Assembly: GCA_900708905.1 (NCBI GenBank) | Contig: CAADRB010000034.1 | Span: 1,123,728 to 1,187,727, forward strand | Direction: 5' to 3' | Origin: Hymenolepis diminuta | Lineage: Eukaryota > Platyhelminthes > Cestoda > Cyclophyllidea > Hymenolepididae | DNA: 64,000 nt | Part shown: positions 11,001 to 24,906 of the stretch, in pieces | Numbering within the stretch: position 1 is the stretch's first letter | Layout: every line of letters begins with the position of its first letter | The notes under the pieces: generated by a model | Databases searched by the model: none | Told to the model about the DNA's origin: nothing | Seen by the model: only the letters and a program-made list of their open reading frames with translations | Program-made: the position numbers and the translations under genes

Positions 11001-14000
11001 ACACGAATTCATATTTGAATAGCTTGTTGGGGTTAAGATAACAACTAACGGCTGACAGCTAAGACCAGTTCTAGGGCAGAAGACCAGGAACTGTTTTGGC
11101 CAAAATGCATTGATCAAGCCACAACGAAGCTTCAAGAGGATAAGAGAGAAAGATAGGGAACAAAGGCGATGAGAGGGCAGCGTAGGAGCAAGTGTATGAC
11201 GAGCATGTTTGCCCGTGCAATAATACAAAGACAATTTATGTGAGTCACTTGGGTATGGACACGCGTGAGGTATGAGTGCAGATGTACCTTCAAATGGAAA
11301 GGGATAGTTATAGAAAAAGAAGGATCAATAAACTTGTCTAGATATGGCAGATAAGGGCTTGAGCCATAAGGGCATACAAATGTCACTGTATCTTCGTGGG
11401 CGAGAAACCGAAGTATTTTCATAGAGGATGCGAATAAAGAGTAATTTTGGGAATGCATGGAGAGGTCATCCTTCAAGGTAATTGGAAAGACAACCACAAC
11501 AAAGGTCTACCTGAGGCAAACTGAGATTTATATTAAAAACGTGGAGGTTAAAACTCCAAGAATATAACAATGATTACAAGTAAAAAAGAGAAAGAGATTA
11601 ATAAAAATTGAATGTATTTACTTAACCTTGATGTCTGCAGCATTTTAACCGATTAATGGAAGGTATGACATCTTTCCACGCTCTTTTTGAAATTTTATCA
11701 CAGCCTTTTTACGTCTTCTTCGGGCTATCTGATCCCTTGTCAGCCTCCGAGAAATTGTATTTCGATAATGATTTGATGATTTTTTGACAAAAATGACTCA
11801 TTTATCAGAATTTTAGGTCTATTTTGTCTCATTCTGTAACTGTAACTGTAAAATTGTAATGTGAAGAAATAAACAGAATTTTGTCATATTTATCCACTTT
11901 TTACGCTTTTAGAAGGCCATTTTTTGCAGACTATTCATCTGCATATTTCTTGCAGTGAAATTTGCAAAAGAAATTTCAAAAATCACAAAAGTGATAGAGG
12001 ATCAAGTAGATTCCTTAGACATTGCCTAATGCGACGTCTGGTTTAGTGAAGTGGTATTTTGGAAAAAGGTACTTAAAATAAACCGGATAACAATTCATTA
12101 ATAATCCACCAAAACAAATTTCAACCAAAAAGGGGCATCTTCATCGTATTATTTTTCATGAATGTCGAGACTTTATAATAAAACTAACAAAATTATTTTC
12201 TAAATAAAAAAGTTTAGTTGAGGGTGCAAAGGTCATCAAATTTGGTTCATTAGGCAATTTTTTATTTCTAAATTCCTCCGAAGACCTCTGCTGTTTTGTA
12301 GTATCTAAATCATCTTCTTATTTAGTCAATTTGATTTAAACAATCGTATCAAAGGCGAATTAAGGAGATGTAGAGCTTTAAATGCGGCATTAACTGAAGG
12401 GAGATGAAAATGAAAAGCCAAGATTTCTGTACAGCTAGAGTTGGGATCGGTGACCTATTACCTTTTGAGATCTTTATTGATGGTTTTATTTTAATTAGTG
12501 TTAAATTCGGACAGATATAAATTCTAAAAGTTATTGAGTAAAATTTGCACTATATACCAAACTTTATGGTCGTATTTTTAGTTTGGTATAAATTGAATAG
12601 TTCAAATTCACTTTCTAATTAACTTGATAACTAAGAGCACGTATACATGGAACTGCGAAAGCGTAACTTGTACCTCCGTTTTTCAGTTTTCAAACAGAAT
12701 TCTTTCATTCAAGCATCATTTTATGAATAATCAATTGATAAAAGCTCATAATTTAATTATTAGACTATTTGGAATCCATTTTAAAAACATATCGGAAACA
12801 ATCAAACAAGAAGGAACTGCCTTTTGACGCAAATTTTGAGCTATTTCCAACCAATAAAACAGAAAACTCAACTGCAATCATTTCATTTTACGTATACGTC
12901 AAGCAGTACATATCAGTTTGTTTTGATATGCCTTCCATAGACATCGTTAAGGGAGATTCACTTCGTCCTTATTTATAGCTCACAAATTTTAATGATTTCA
13001 TCAGCTATATCGGTATCTAGAGCTAATAGGGAATCTCAGGGTGTTTTCAAGGCCACCTCAGAAAATTTTTAGAAATACTTGCAGGCACTTTGACTTTTAT
13101 TTAGTTGCCCATACAACAATTTTAGCACTGAATTAAAATAATGACAGATTATTTGATAGTAAGTAGAAATACGCCAATATTATATATGCCAAAGAAACCT
13201 ACTTTATCTTGATACCGTTTTGCTGACATTCTGACCAATTGAATTAATGAGACAGCATTTCGACCCTTCTCAATGTTCCTTTATAAATTGACATTATGAG
13301 GTTGTATCTTTTACAAGAATCATGAGAGATAAATATTGGATACTATGAAGTTTCCGGTCTCAATTGAATTGATTATTTGGATCCCAAAATGATTATTTAT
13401 CTATGTGGAGCTAATAAAATCAAGGACGCGATCAAGGTAACTCTCCCATCCCAAGATTTGTATTTGAAAGTAAGTTTGGATCATATTTGCATTAAATGGT
13501 ACAATTTAAAGTGTTTGGACACTAAATCCATGGATAAATGTAAAAGTGCAACAGCGATATATTGACAAATGAATTTAAATATATTTCTAGCCACTAACTG
13601 TTTACGCTCCAACACGAGAATCCCGGCATTTTAGTCTAAATGTCACATATATGCAAAAATTGCAAAAGATTTAAAGTTATTTGAGGTATATATTGGCTTA
13701 CATATTATACATCAGTATATGAAATTGAATTATATTAAGTTATATGTTAGCAAACAGATAAGAAAAAATTTTTTAAAACGGTCAACCAGTCCACAGATAA
13801 ATTGCTAATGCAAAGGTTTCAATAAGAGAAGCCTCCCTATCAATGTATTTCGAGTAAGTTTTGGGATCTACTTTTTAATAAATGGGCTAGAATGGTGGTA
13901 CATTAATTGAGGTACTTTTCCCTTAAACCGTATTAAAATTCATGAATATATGGTTAATTTAATGCCGCCAGTATTAACTAATAATAGTAAGGTAACCAAA

Positions 14001-14794
14001 GAGGTATAGAAGTGAAAACAATAATTGAAGTATGATTTCTTTTTGGGTATTCCCTTCCCTCCATAATTAATGAAAAAAATTAGTAAAACTGAAAATAAAT
14101 GAAAACCAATCCATAATATTTAACTTAATTTCGCAAATTTTATATTCCAGACAATGCCAGTAGAATAAAGGGCTAGTTTTCATGGACTGGATTAGGAGTA
14201 TAATTGAAAATACTTATAATGGGTAATCTTCCAAATAATAATTGCAAATAATGAAAACAATACGGCCCATATTTTAACATGAAGTTCGTTAACAACACCA
14301 TCGCAACAGTCGCTAATTTGAAAGCCCATTAAAGAACATTACTTCTTTATGCCTTATCATTCATTCTAATGAACATTAATACTTGCGCAACAATGACAAC
14401 TTTCAGCAAGATAAATGCAGTTTTAAAACATATAATTTTGTATTAGATAAGGACTATTAAATAAAAAAAGACACTAGGAGTATGTCAGTTATGTGACTTC
14501 AGGCTTATTCGTAAATGTTCAAAGTTTACTTCTTACCAATAGATAAATATAAATAGAATTTATTTGGAAAATGCATATAATACAATATTTTATAAGAATC
14601 TAACATATTTCTTAAGTAAATCTTGTTAATTACCAATTTATTGCAATAAAAGAAAGAATTATTAATGAATTGAAGATATCTCGACTTAAAGGTTCATCAT
14701 TTTAAAATATCATAAATGTTTGAAATTAAAATCATTTTAAGACAAAAAGGCAATAAACAATTACTTTACATACTTTTTGAAAATGTAAAGTATT
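8022..14794. other. long gene-free stretch
   Basis: About 6.8 kb of AT-rich sequence. The only notable spot is 10926-11497, richer in GC and holding overlapping minus-strand open frames of 121 and 102 codons with no recognised domain; the plus strand of the same spot also reads open in pieces. I found no repeat, RNA gene or RMDN relic that I can support, though highly decayed copies could be missed by eye. Confidence 0.4.
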
Positions 14795-15480
14795 TTATTT
14801 GCCTAATATTTTCTCTCATTCTTCTTCAGTTTACACTATTTCAAACTCCTTGGCTTCTAATACGACAATTTTCAGGCCCATTAGGCGGCGTTTGCGGCAT
14901 CCTTCAACTTGAAATAGCACAGGACGATGAGACACATTGCGTATGCACTATCAGGATTGACTACTTCACAAATTATTATTAAAAAAACATTAGGTTACTC
15001 TTGTAGGCCTCAAAATAATATTTTAAACCTTCTTCAACTGACGATTCTTTCGGTTAAGCAAAGAATATGGTCGCGAATTATCTTTTAAATGACCACAAAG
15101 CTGAAACTTCATAACATTAAGATGTCAATACATGAGAAGCGATATATTCGAGCACATTCACTTCATGCAGTTTCTATATTTTTAAGGAAATTTACCTTAA
15201 AACTGCATTGAGTTCAAATCCAAGTTCCGTTTGTTTAATACTTTCTTCTTCTGATTTAACATTCATCATTATTCCCTTCCACTAGGTATTTAAATTGCAA
15301 TGTTAGGGAGAAATTCTTTGGAGTATTTTTCAACTGCGGCATCCGTCGCATCCAGCTCTTCTTCGAACCATTCTTCCATGGGTAATTATTAGAAAATATG
15401 CATTTGTGTAACTCAAGACCCGGCAAACGCCAGCATATCTGATTAGTTTTTTGGGAGTTGGCCAGCACTACGTCCATGTT
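14795..15480 (-). pseudogene. RMDN-like pseudogene, copy C
   Basis: Minus-strand remains in correct family order. The end of exon 1 (NQICWRLPGLEL, about 15425, is the decayed LWRLAR site). Exon 2 has WFEEELDATDAAVEKYSKEF (about 15375-15316). Exon 3 has GIMMNVKSEEESIKQTELG with a clear GTAAAT donor (about 15284-15197). Exon 4 has CYEVSALWSFKR followed by a stop, then a shortened PKESSVEEGLKYYFEAY. Exon 5 has LCYFKLKDAANAA with stops in AxWAxK and in the terminal helix, ending TAA at 14795. At least five stop codons and a missing N-terminus make it dead. The last exon runs through without the terminal intron, like copies A and E. Confidence 0.78.
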
Positions 15481-18400
15481 ATAGTGCTATTTCTCATTTG
15501 ATTACTCCATCTTCCAGCGGTAAGAACGGAGTCAAATATATCGCCAGTCAAATAAATCTTGCGATAAAATTCCAATAGCACGAAGTTACTTAAAAGTCAA
15601 GGAAGGGTTAAATTCATGCTATTATGGCTATTGCTAGGCTTTTATTTGAAGGTAATTTGAGAAATAATATGTATTAAAAGTGAATTAATAAACTGAGTAT
15701 TTCACTACTCTGATCGCAAAGGTAGAAAATTATCTTCTGTCCGGTCATCCTGTCAAAGATTGAATCAATGACTAAACTATATATGTAACTTTGTATTATT
15801 ATTATTACAATAATCTCTTTGTGTTTGTCTAGTGTAAAGTTGACAGCCTGAACACACCCTTTCCATTACTAACTTTAGTGTGGGTCCAGCATATTAAAAA
15901 TGTCAATTATAAAAAGAGTTACTCCGCTTAAAATATTTTATAGTAGGCCTTAAACTATACTACTAATAAAGAAAAGAAGTTCATATAACTGAAGTGATAT
16001 CGTTGAACAAATTTTAATTAGGGCGCATTTCAAAATAATTAAGAGCAAATTCTATAATTTAGCGATTTACTACTTGTGCCATTAAAGACAAAAAGGGAAA
16101 TTTGTTAATGATAAATTGCTTAAAGCATTTTTACGGTAAGGTAAAAAATAACGTTGATTTATGAATGGGCGGCAAAATTTCCGTCAATAAAAACAACTCT
16201 ACGTTAAGCATGTTTCTACATAACAGTCTAAAAATACTAATATAATAGTCTAATAAATTACTGACACATTGAGAGCCTGGCATCATTTTTTGTAAATTAT
16301 TGTATAAATGAAAGTATTCGAGACAATTTATTATATCCTTTTTGCCTCGTTTCTGACGATTCTTCATATTCTTCATTGATATAAATTAATTTAGATCGAT
16401 TTATTATAGTGATAGTAATATTTTCTAATTAAAAATTTCACGACTCGGTTCTCTTAAAAATACTCGAAACTTTTTCGCTTATAAAAATGAAAGAGCCATT
16501 TTTAAAACTAAAAGTGGTCCGCTGTCCTTGAAATACTAGCTGCAACGATGTTTTACATCGAAAAATGGAGTTAAAGTAATGTATAAGTCTTACATAGCTA
16601 GAGGTCAGATACAGATTAGATTTTATTATTATTCAAATGGCAAAGATGCGTTTAAATAGTCATAAATAAATATATATAGTCGCCATACGTATTTGATTAA
16701 CAGCGGCCTCTGTAATGGAAAAAGGCCCTCACTCTTTCCTTATCTGATCTGACAACAATGCAAGACTCATTGGCTGTCTTCAATTTTGGGTAGGCTTTCT
16801 ATTAATATTCTTTGGGTAAGCGAATTCCATAATACAGTCCCATTATAGAGGTATTCTATAGCAGGACTTCTGACCTCCAGCTTGTGAGTATGGGATCGAC
16901 AGTTGAGCGAACCTGGGATAGGTCTCTTAGCCAAAGCTATTCAAATGCTGTGAGAATCCCAGTTAGCAGAAGAAAGCGCAAATCGTATGCTGCGAACGCT
17001 TTGTTGCACCTGTGCACGTTCACTCATAGGCCAACTCAGTCTCTCTACGTATTGAGCGCTTGCTGATACATATTCCTGCTCTAACTGTCAACTGCTTATC
17101 AATGAACAAAAAAGGCAGAATCAGTCAATCGTACTCTCGAACTTCATTTCGGCCGTTCCGCACAATCCGGATTATCCTCCTTCAGTACCGGAGCCTCCCA
17201 TTTTTCCCCCTTTTACGATATCCTAGCTAAGATAAGGAAAAACAAATTCTTGTCGTTATAAGGAAAACTTATTATATTACGACTTGAAATATGCACAGTG
17301 AAGCGTAACTCATATTAATTAACTTAACTAACTTAAGGATAAACCATTATTTCAATAATAATGGGAAGAAAAACAAAATTAAATATTAATTTCGTCAAAG
17401 TAAATACTTAATAACTACTTATAATTATATTTTCACTTTAATGCTCCTAGTCTCTTATCCTGTTCCCTCTTCCTCCCTCTCCTTCCCCACAGTTGTCCAA
17501 AGCACTTGTCCAATATAACTCTTTGTCTTCCCAATCTCGAAGGGTGATTTACCTGTTAGCTTCAGGAAGATCACTGGATCTAGGAAGGGATATCCAACCT
17601 AATTTGATCTAGCTTTTAACTTTACTTTAGATTAGAGCTGATTTATCTCCATGAATAGAAATGAAGATGATTTAATAAGAACTCGTTGCTAGAAATTGGG
17701 GTAAAAATTCCTCTAATAATTGTGTTTTTCAAAATATATTCTATTAATCGGTCCTTGAATCACAAACTAGACCATTTTTCCGAGTCTGCTAACAGAACTT
17801 TTTTATTTAAACAAACGCCTACCATACCGAAAATCTCTGCCTCGAATCCCAAGCTTAAATTCTGACTAAATAATAGCTAGCTTTTCCCTAGTGATTTTGC
17901 ATAAAAACCAAAACAGCAAAATGCATTTGAATTTCAGTAACTTTTAACCTATTTTCAAGCTAATTCAACCATGAAAAGACTACTTACGAGACTTTCAAGT
18001 TCTGTATGAATATGAAGAAAGTGAATCACTTCTTTATGGTTGGAACTGCAAATATTTTGTTAAACTTGAGTGCAAAATTCGTCACATTATTAGCATGTGC
18101 TAACATGTTTTCCATACTTGTCTCTTATGATTCCAAACCAATACTAATGTTGACGAAGAATTAAAAAAACCTCTACCGTTCTGAGATTGATTTTGTTTTA
18201 TTGAAGTGCATTGTGACATACCCAAGAAACCGGTAACACCCCATAGAAGATAGAAGTTCCTGTTTTCGTCTCCTATTTATTCCCTACCTCCTCATTGGTA
18301 GAGCAAAAAAAAATTCTAATCAAATGAAATTTGGAATTGCTATAGCTACATGGACTGGCCTGTTAAAGCGATTAGGTGCAAGTCTTGTATGAATTTCATT

Positions 18401-21400
18401 TAAATTACACTAGTTAACGTAAAATTTCGTGATTGCAAGTAAGAATCGGCAAAATGTTGCCGCAGTATGAGAGAACGAAATTCAAAAGACTGAGACTGAA
18501 TTTGTGACTTAAGTCTTAAAATACGAATTTTAACATCAGAAAAAAACAGAACAATTTCCAAAATTTCAATACATTGGAAGACGTAAATACAGGATTGTAA
18601 ATAATGGTTTAGGACAGTGGCGGTCCTATTTCACAAACTCTCATTTTGTTATTCCATTTTAGTCTTACTAGGTTGTTTTCATAAGCAGCAGAAAATTATG
18701 TTAATATTTAATAAATGCCATCTTTATTATTGTTGTCATTTAATACGTATTTTGAGACCATACATACACATGCTCGAGCTCATTTTAGATGAGGGCAATC
18801 GTTTGCGTAAACCCAGGCAATTAGAATTTCTTAGTGTTGCAATAACTTCTTTATGCGCTCTTTTTAGACTGAGTATATTTCAGACGTTTCCGATAAAAAA
18901 CTCATATCGGTCGCCTTTCTGCCGTTAATGAATATGCACCTTTGAGTTTGATCTTTTGACCTCTGAGTTAATAGAGGTATTTTGGTGTAATCGTAAATGT
19001 GCCTCTACCATTGCCAGATTTAAAATAGGACTTTCGAACACCTCTCTCGAATTTTTGAAGGGACCCAAATATCCATACTTCCATCAACTTGAATTATACG
19101 ATTAATTGCATAACCTTATTTGTACCCGTCCTGTTAAATTATACTGAGTCTATAAGTTCTAATATGTGCCAAAATACCCTTCGAATTTCGAGTTCATTTT
19201 GAGGGATTGAAAAATTCGGAATTTTATTTGGTGCATTTGTAATAAATACGCGTCAAGGTTTGATTTGGGACTTTTACCAGAATTTAATCTAGCTCAAAAA
19301 GTACGGTCCGCTTTTGATTCCTCTCGGTTTTATATTAATTAATAATAATCTTTAAATTCTAATTCAAAATAGAGACAGTTTGTCATAATTTCAGCCGTGA
19401 AAAATCAAATAACCTTCATTTTGTCTTGAACATTTTAATTTTGATGTCAACTCTTTAGTGACAATTGGCTTTCATCAAAAGAAGAAGAAGTCATTTTGAA
19501 CCCTTTTTACTAGATTGAAAGTTAATACAAATAGGGAAGGCAAAATATTGACAACTTACTGTCGGCACTTAAAAGAAAAAATGACGTGCTGAGTAGAGAG
19601 GTGACGGGGTTGCATCATGTACAAAATGAAAATATAGTTTAAAAATTTAAATTTAAAATGAATTAATATCAAATAAATGCATTGGGACAATTTCGAGAAT
19701 AAACAGATCGGATGGATGAAGTTTCAATAAAGATTTTTATTTATTATTATTATCATAACCTGAAGAAATGTCAACATTTGGAGAATTTTCAATAATATTA
19801 GACTTCACGTTGAGTAAACTTTGGCGCTAATTTAAAGATTCGTTGTTAGTTCTATCTATCTGATCTTGACTGTAGGTAGATATAAATAAATCGAGGCAGC
19901 GTGACTAACCACGGAATTAAATCAACAGGTCAACAAAATCTGAAGATTATGGATGTAATCTCAATCATGCACCTTGGAGTCAAATAAGTAAATCTGAACA
20001 TGATATTCTTAATAAGAACATTAACACATTTGAACGAGTAAGGATTCAAGTAAGATTCAATGTCCTGACTTCATATCTACTTCTGCATTCTTTTACATCT
20101 TGACGGACTCGTTTGTTTTCCCTTTATACAGCTACTTTCATTTGATTAAAACTCGTGAACGCCTATGGCATTATCCTGAAAAATGATGACAATGTGGAGA
20201 AAGAACATCAGTTAATCTGAATTTTTGATTTGCTAAATCGCTTATTTTTTAAATTTTGATGTTGAGTTCTTTGCAATCAAATGTAAATTTTTAGCCTAAA
20301 AATTTTAGTATCTGTTCTCTAAAAATCTGAGCACAACATTAAGAAAATGGCTATCTGTGTTTTATCTGCCGTTTTCAAAGCCGATCGATCAGTTGACTTT
20401 AACTGGAAGGTGAGCATTTCAACCTAATTAAATTACCTCTGATAGAAAAAGATCAGGTAGGTGCCAAATGGAACTTTTACGACCATTGGTAATCTTAGCT
20501 TTGATATATAATTAGTATTATAATACCTTAAAACTCGATATACAAGTTTAATGCAAATTAAACGTAAGATAATATCAATGTGTCAATGTGTATTTGTCTG
20601 ATTATTAAATATCGCTCCTCAAAAACGTTTTATCCCACCGCCCAAAGTGAGCTTTATTAAAAATTCGCATTTTCAAACGATTGATACAGTTTTTCATTTC
20701 ACAAATTACTTTCTGAAGATCTAAATGCAAATATGGTAAAAAATTGTGTAGATTATACGTATCATTATAAAGCTATGGGTAATTATTAAAATATAGCTTT
20801 ATTTGAACATTTTTTAAAAAATTATTTATGTAGTACTCGCCAAAAGCTTTCCCCTTTTGTATCAATCGATCTTTTATCGTAAAATATTATTGTGAATTTG
20901 TTTTACTGTGTTGATTACATTCGCCTTCATTAGCGAATCTTATATAATAATGTGGGGCGTAGGTGAAGAATATCCCGGAGTTTGATAAATTGAGTGCATA
21001 GAATTTTGAAAAAAACAACTGGCCCATACGAGAAATATTGGAAAAAATTTATGCATTATAATGAGGTTCATTTGTCAATATTTGACAGAAAAGATTTCCT
21101 ATTATCTGACACTGATTTTTTTGATATTTTAATATTTCACGTATATTTTCATAGGCCTAGGATGCTGTTCTGCATTCCAATAAAGAAGAGCTGTCTTCAG
21201 CAAAATCGAAGTCTATCAATAACATTGCTGCTACTATGTCATACCATGGAGAAATTATGAAAAATTGATGAAAGTTTGGAAATAAATGTTTTCGGTTGAA
21301 AATTTTCCATTTTTAAAAATATTTCGATTTCTTCAGTCACTAAAAGAAAGCGTATACTTTAGTTAAAGTATAGAACAGAACTATTCACAAGAATGTACTG

Positions 21401-22170
21401 CAAAGAAAATTAATATTATTCTTGATGTACTAACTGTTTTAAAAACAACATTTCAAAATTTAGCAGACATTTCGAAATCAAGAATGATTATTGGAGTCCA
21501 TTCACAGTGAAACTTAGTAAGTTCTGCAGTGCTGGTATCATCTTCCTGCTCATGGCTCTACGAAGATACAATAAACTCAGTAATAACAGGGAATAACAGG
21601 GAGTCCAACAATGACAAAATGGAGGAAACCAAGATGGTACAGAGAACAATGACAAAGTATCTAAGAATCTTAAACCATTTGATTTTGGACTCGAATTGTA
21701 TAATATTTACTAAATGGGCAGTTCACGTACCAAAATTCAAATTTCACAAATCCTCCAATGTATTGGAGCAAGTGCTTGTGAACAATGTTTATTGCTTACT
21801 GATCGGTATTATTTAATCAATTATTTATTTATTTATTTAACCGGTATTATTATTTGTCGGTCTTGCCTCTTCATTTCGTTTTTTCATCGGATGGTTATGA
21901 TACAGTTTTCCTGCATCCATTTCATCAGCCTAGAGTTTTAATATAATTATTGTTTTAAATACTCGAATATTACAAACTGACTGTACACCTATTCAAAAGA
22001 AAACAGTTCATTGTATCCAGAATCCAAACAAAGTTAGACCCTTGACATCTTGACGGCATGTTGCCCTATTTGATACTGGATTATAATATCATTTTCAATC
22101 TCCTGATTAAAAATTGTAGGGTATTTTTGTAAAGTCGTGAATAAGAATATATTTTGCATTGGTTAATGCC
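15481..22170. other. long gene-free stretch
   Basis: About 6.7 kb, AT-rich. It contains short ATT/TTA tracts near 15796-15812 and 19738-19755, and a TTTA tract near 21822-21838. Segment 16880-17220 is less AT-rich and holds a 60-codon plus frame (16884-17066) rich in Ser and Arg, unrecognised. A 103-codon plus frame at 18617-18928 and a 95-codon frame at 21529-21816 show no domain. Nothing here is supported as a gene. Confidence 0.4.
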
Positions 22171-22456
22171 ACGTATAAAAAAATAACGTTTTCCTCAAAA
22201 TAATTCTTATTTGTAAGGTTCCTTATTTTCCACATTTAAATTCTTTTTTATTTGAATGAACTTATCTACATTACGGTTGTAAATGACGCATAATATAAAT
22301 CGACCTGCGAACACGAAAATGAACTCCTTATCTTGACCTGGTGGTTTGCGTTGTTTTAAATTGTGAAGTTGTCGGGTTGTATTTGTAACTAGTGCAATGT
22401 CTAAGGGAATCTAAGAGTCGGTTATGGTATCCTATAGGGAAGAACAAATCACAACA
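22171..22456 (-). mobile_element. LTR copy 3, solo LTR
   Basis: Matches copy 1 in the same orientation and copy 2 in reverse: the ACATTACGGTTGTAAATG run, CGCATAATAT, TCGACCT, GTCGGGT, TAACTAGTGCAATGTCTAAG, and the GAGTCGGTTA box. In element sense it starts TGTTGTGATT at 22456 and its AT-rich tail ends near 22171. No gag- or pol-like reading was seen on either flank, so it looks like a solo LTR left by recombination or decay. It lies about 500 bases from RMDN pseudogene D. Confidence 0.75.
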
Positions 22457-22984
22457 GTTAATATTTCAATCTAGCCGAAATTTTATGCAGATAAAATTTG
22501 TTCAAATCTTCGTATAACATTTTACAAAAAATAGCAATTATAAATACATGATTATGGGCTCTTTTGATGAATACGCAAAGTGCACCAATCAATTTAGGTC
22601 TTTAAGTCTTTATCAGGTGCAGTACACAACACTCCAGTCAAGTTGGCGGTATCGAGTATTGGCAAGAATGCCTGAGTTAAATAGTTGATTAATCTTATTC
22701 AATTAAAGATTCAATTTCGGATGGAACGTATTATAAAATTCTAATAAGCAAATATACATTAGCACGATTTAAAATCATTTTTATCAAAATATTAAACATA
22801 AACAGAAATAAGATTACCTAAATAAAGGTATTAATGGACTTTCACAAATTAAAATACCATTCTAAAATCAAATTAAGGAAGAGGAAGAGCATTGCGATCG
22901 AACCAATCAAAATCGGTGCAGAAAAATGGATTATCCATCTTATTTAAGCTGTCAAACGATAACAATACTTGTGAGTGTCTTACA

Positions 22985-23627
22985 TTTCATTACCCCTGCG
23001 TCTGAAATTTAGCTCTTTTTGTGCCCACTCTTTAGTCTCCACTTTTTGTCAACTTTGTCATAGCAAAATGTTAATAGGAAACTAGAAGAATCTCACTCTT
23101 GGGCAACCATGCTTCCTCAAAACAGAAGAAGTGATTTTCCTGGCGAGACAACTTCGTATCACCAAGAATCCATGCAGTGAATCGTTATGTAAAATTTCAG
23201 ATCAGCCTCAAGCCCCTTCTAAAAAATTTCATAAAAACAAAATGGACAGGGCTTACCTTAAAGTATTCGTGAATTTCATATCCAAACTTAATTCTCTCAT
23301 TTACACCTTTTACATTAAGCATAATTCCGCATCACTGCAAGGAAATGGTTTAGGTTTGAAAAAATAAATATATGGCATTGCTCATATAATATTTAGGGTG
23401 CTTTTTAATAGTTCCTCTTATTACCTCTTTTCCTTTTTATTATCTCCACCCTTGACCAAAACTAATAGTTAGTAATAAAAGCTAAAAATAAGTTTTATAC
23501 CCGTAAACTGAGCAGCTCGGGCTAAGAGCCGGGAAAGTTTCAAGTCTAAACCCTTTTCACAGACATATCCAAAGTTATTCTCCCTCATAAGTTTATCAAC
23601 TTCGGAAATTAGTTGTGCGTTAGCCAT
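22985..23627 (-). pseudogene. RMDN-like pseudogene, copy D
   Basis: The minus-strand ATG at 23627 opens MANAQLISEVDKL, and exon 1 reaches LARAAQFT, but about a dozen residues are missing between the start and the LWRLAR site compared with the live copies. Exon 2 (LVKGGDNKKEKR) runs into stops. Exon 3 begins with TGA in place of the invariant TGG codon and then reads CGIMLNVKGVNERIKFGYEI. Exon 4 keeps IHCMDSW but then has a stop, and the PPxSSYDEAL segment is scrambled. Exon 5 keeps only FCYDKVDKK. It is a clear family member with several independent breaks. Its closest look is to copy E (VNERIK.GYEI in exon 3). Confidence 0.78.
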
Positions 23628-24835
23628 AGTGAAAGTTGTATTTCAAAGATAGGACCTTGCAACCAAATATATGTATTGATCTCCAAAAGCTGTAGTCAGA
23701 CAGTGTCTACAACCAAGTGAAATCTGTCCATTTATAGATACTTCCTGGTCAATCAAATCCTTCGTAAAGACTAAAACAAATGCGATAGATAGAATACATT
23801 TTAAATGAAAAAAAAGGGCTTTATATTAGACAGAACTCAAACTAATGGAAGAAATATTCTAGTGGATTTTGTGCTAAATATTATTAATAGCAGTAATTGG
23901 CAGATAACACTAAAATAACGAATTTGCTCGTTTTCAGTAAAATTCAGGCAGTTATTTTATCTGACAGTAGCGCATGTAAACTTCTGAAACAATGTGGTGA
24001 GTAGACGCATCTAAATTTTTTGTGAAAATATATTATGCATTAGATTTATTGGAGTATTTTCAAAACACGACTTTTTTACAACAAATGCCCATCCGCATAA
24101 GGGTTGATATGACTGAACCAGAGGGTAAAACCTTTTTAGAACAATATGGGAACGTATGACACCGAATTCGACAGAATGACTGAGATTAAGGAACGGATTA
24201 GCAAATGATACAATCCTAAAATAATTTAAATTTACATTTTTCCAACGGAACAGAAATATTTGCCGAGCCATCCAGCTGTTTCCTTTTCGTTGAATGTTTC
24301 ATATGTTGATATTAACGAAATGTGTTATGCGAATTCTTCTTCGAAAGCTTCTACATTTGAAATTTATAAAGCAGTTTGAAAATGCTTGGAATCAAATTTA
24401 ACTTGTCAATAATCACCTATGCTGATATTATTTAATCATTTTCAAGTAAAATTATGCGAGCTTCACTGAGTGTCTTTAGAATCGCACGTTTAATGTATTC
24501 ATAGAGGGTTTTATTTCCAATTGAGCAATGTTAATTCTACATGCAACTAGTCAACCGTGCCACACACCGAATATACTTTTAATCATAGTTCTCTTCTAGC
24601 CATTAAGTCATTATCTCTTCTAGTACAGGTTTCGATAGTTACTCAATCAAATTTTGGCAAACTACTTCAGTATTCAATTTATCTTAAGGATTTCGCAACT
24701 CCGCAATTATATGACATATAAACTCAAAAGATCAACAATCAATATAGATTTAGTAATAAGTCTTTAGATTTATTCTAAAGTTCAAGTAGCAGCAACTACA
24801 ATAAGACATTAAAATCCAAGCAAAGAGAGCATTTT
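23628..24835. other. gene-free intergenic stretch
   Basis: AT-rich sequence between RMDN pseudogene D and the 3' end of RMDN copy E. An 86-codon minus frame (24011-24271) has no recognised domain. Nothing else is supported. Confidence 0.4.
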
Positions 24836-24841
24836 TTTATT
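24836..24841 (-). terminator. polyadenylation signal of RMDN copy E
   Basis: TTTATT on the plus strand reads AATAAA on the minus strand, 66 bases beyond the stop codon of the RMDN gene whose coding region ends at 24907. The distance suits a short 3' UTR. Called by position and hexamer only. Confidence 0.45.
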
Positions 24842-24906
24842 TGTTTTCTTTCAAAAGGATGGATAATACAATATGCTTATAGAGGAAAGGATGAGAAATG
24901 AGTGAG

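Noticed and set aside
12009..12060. Short LTR-like string (CCTTAGACATTGC) suggesting a fourth LTR copy
   Set aside because: Only 13 bases match one LTR box and the flanking sequence does not continue the similarity; chance is more likely.
18617..18928. 103-codon open frame as a gene
   Set aside because: No domain, low-complexity Cys/Leu-rich composition typical of random frames in AT-rich DNA, and no splice or promoter support.
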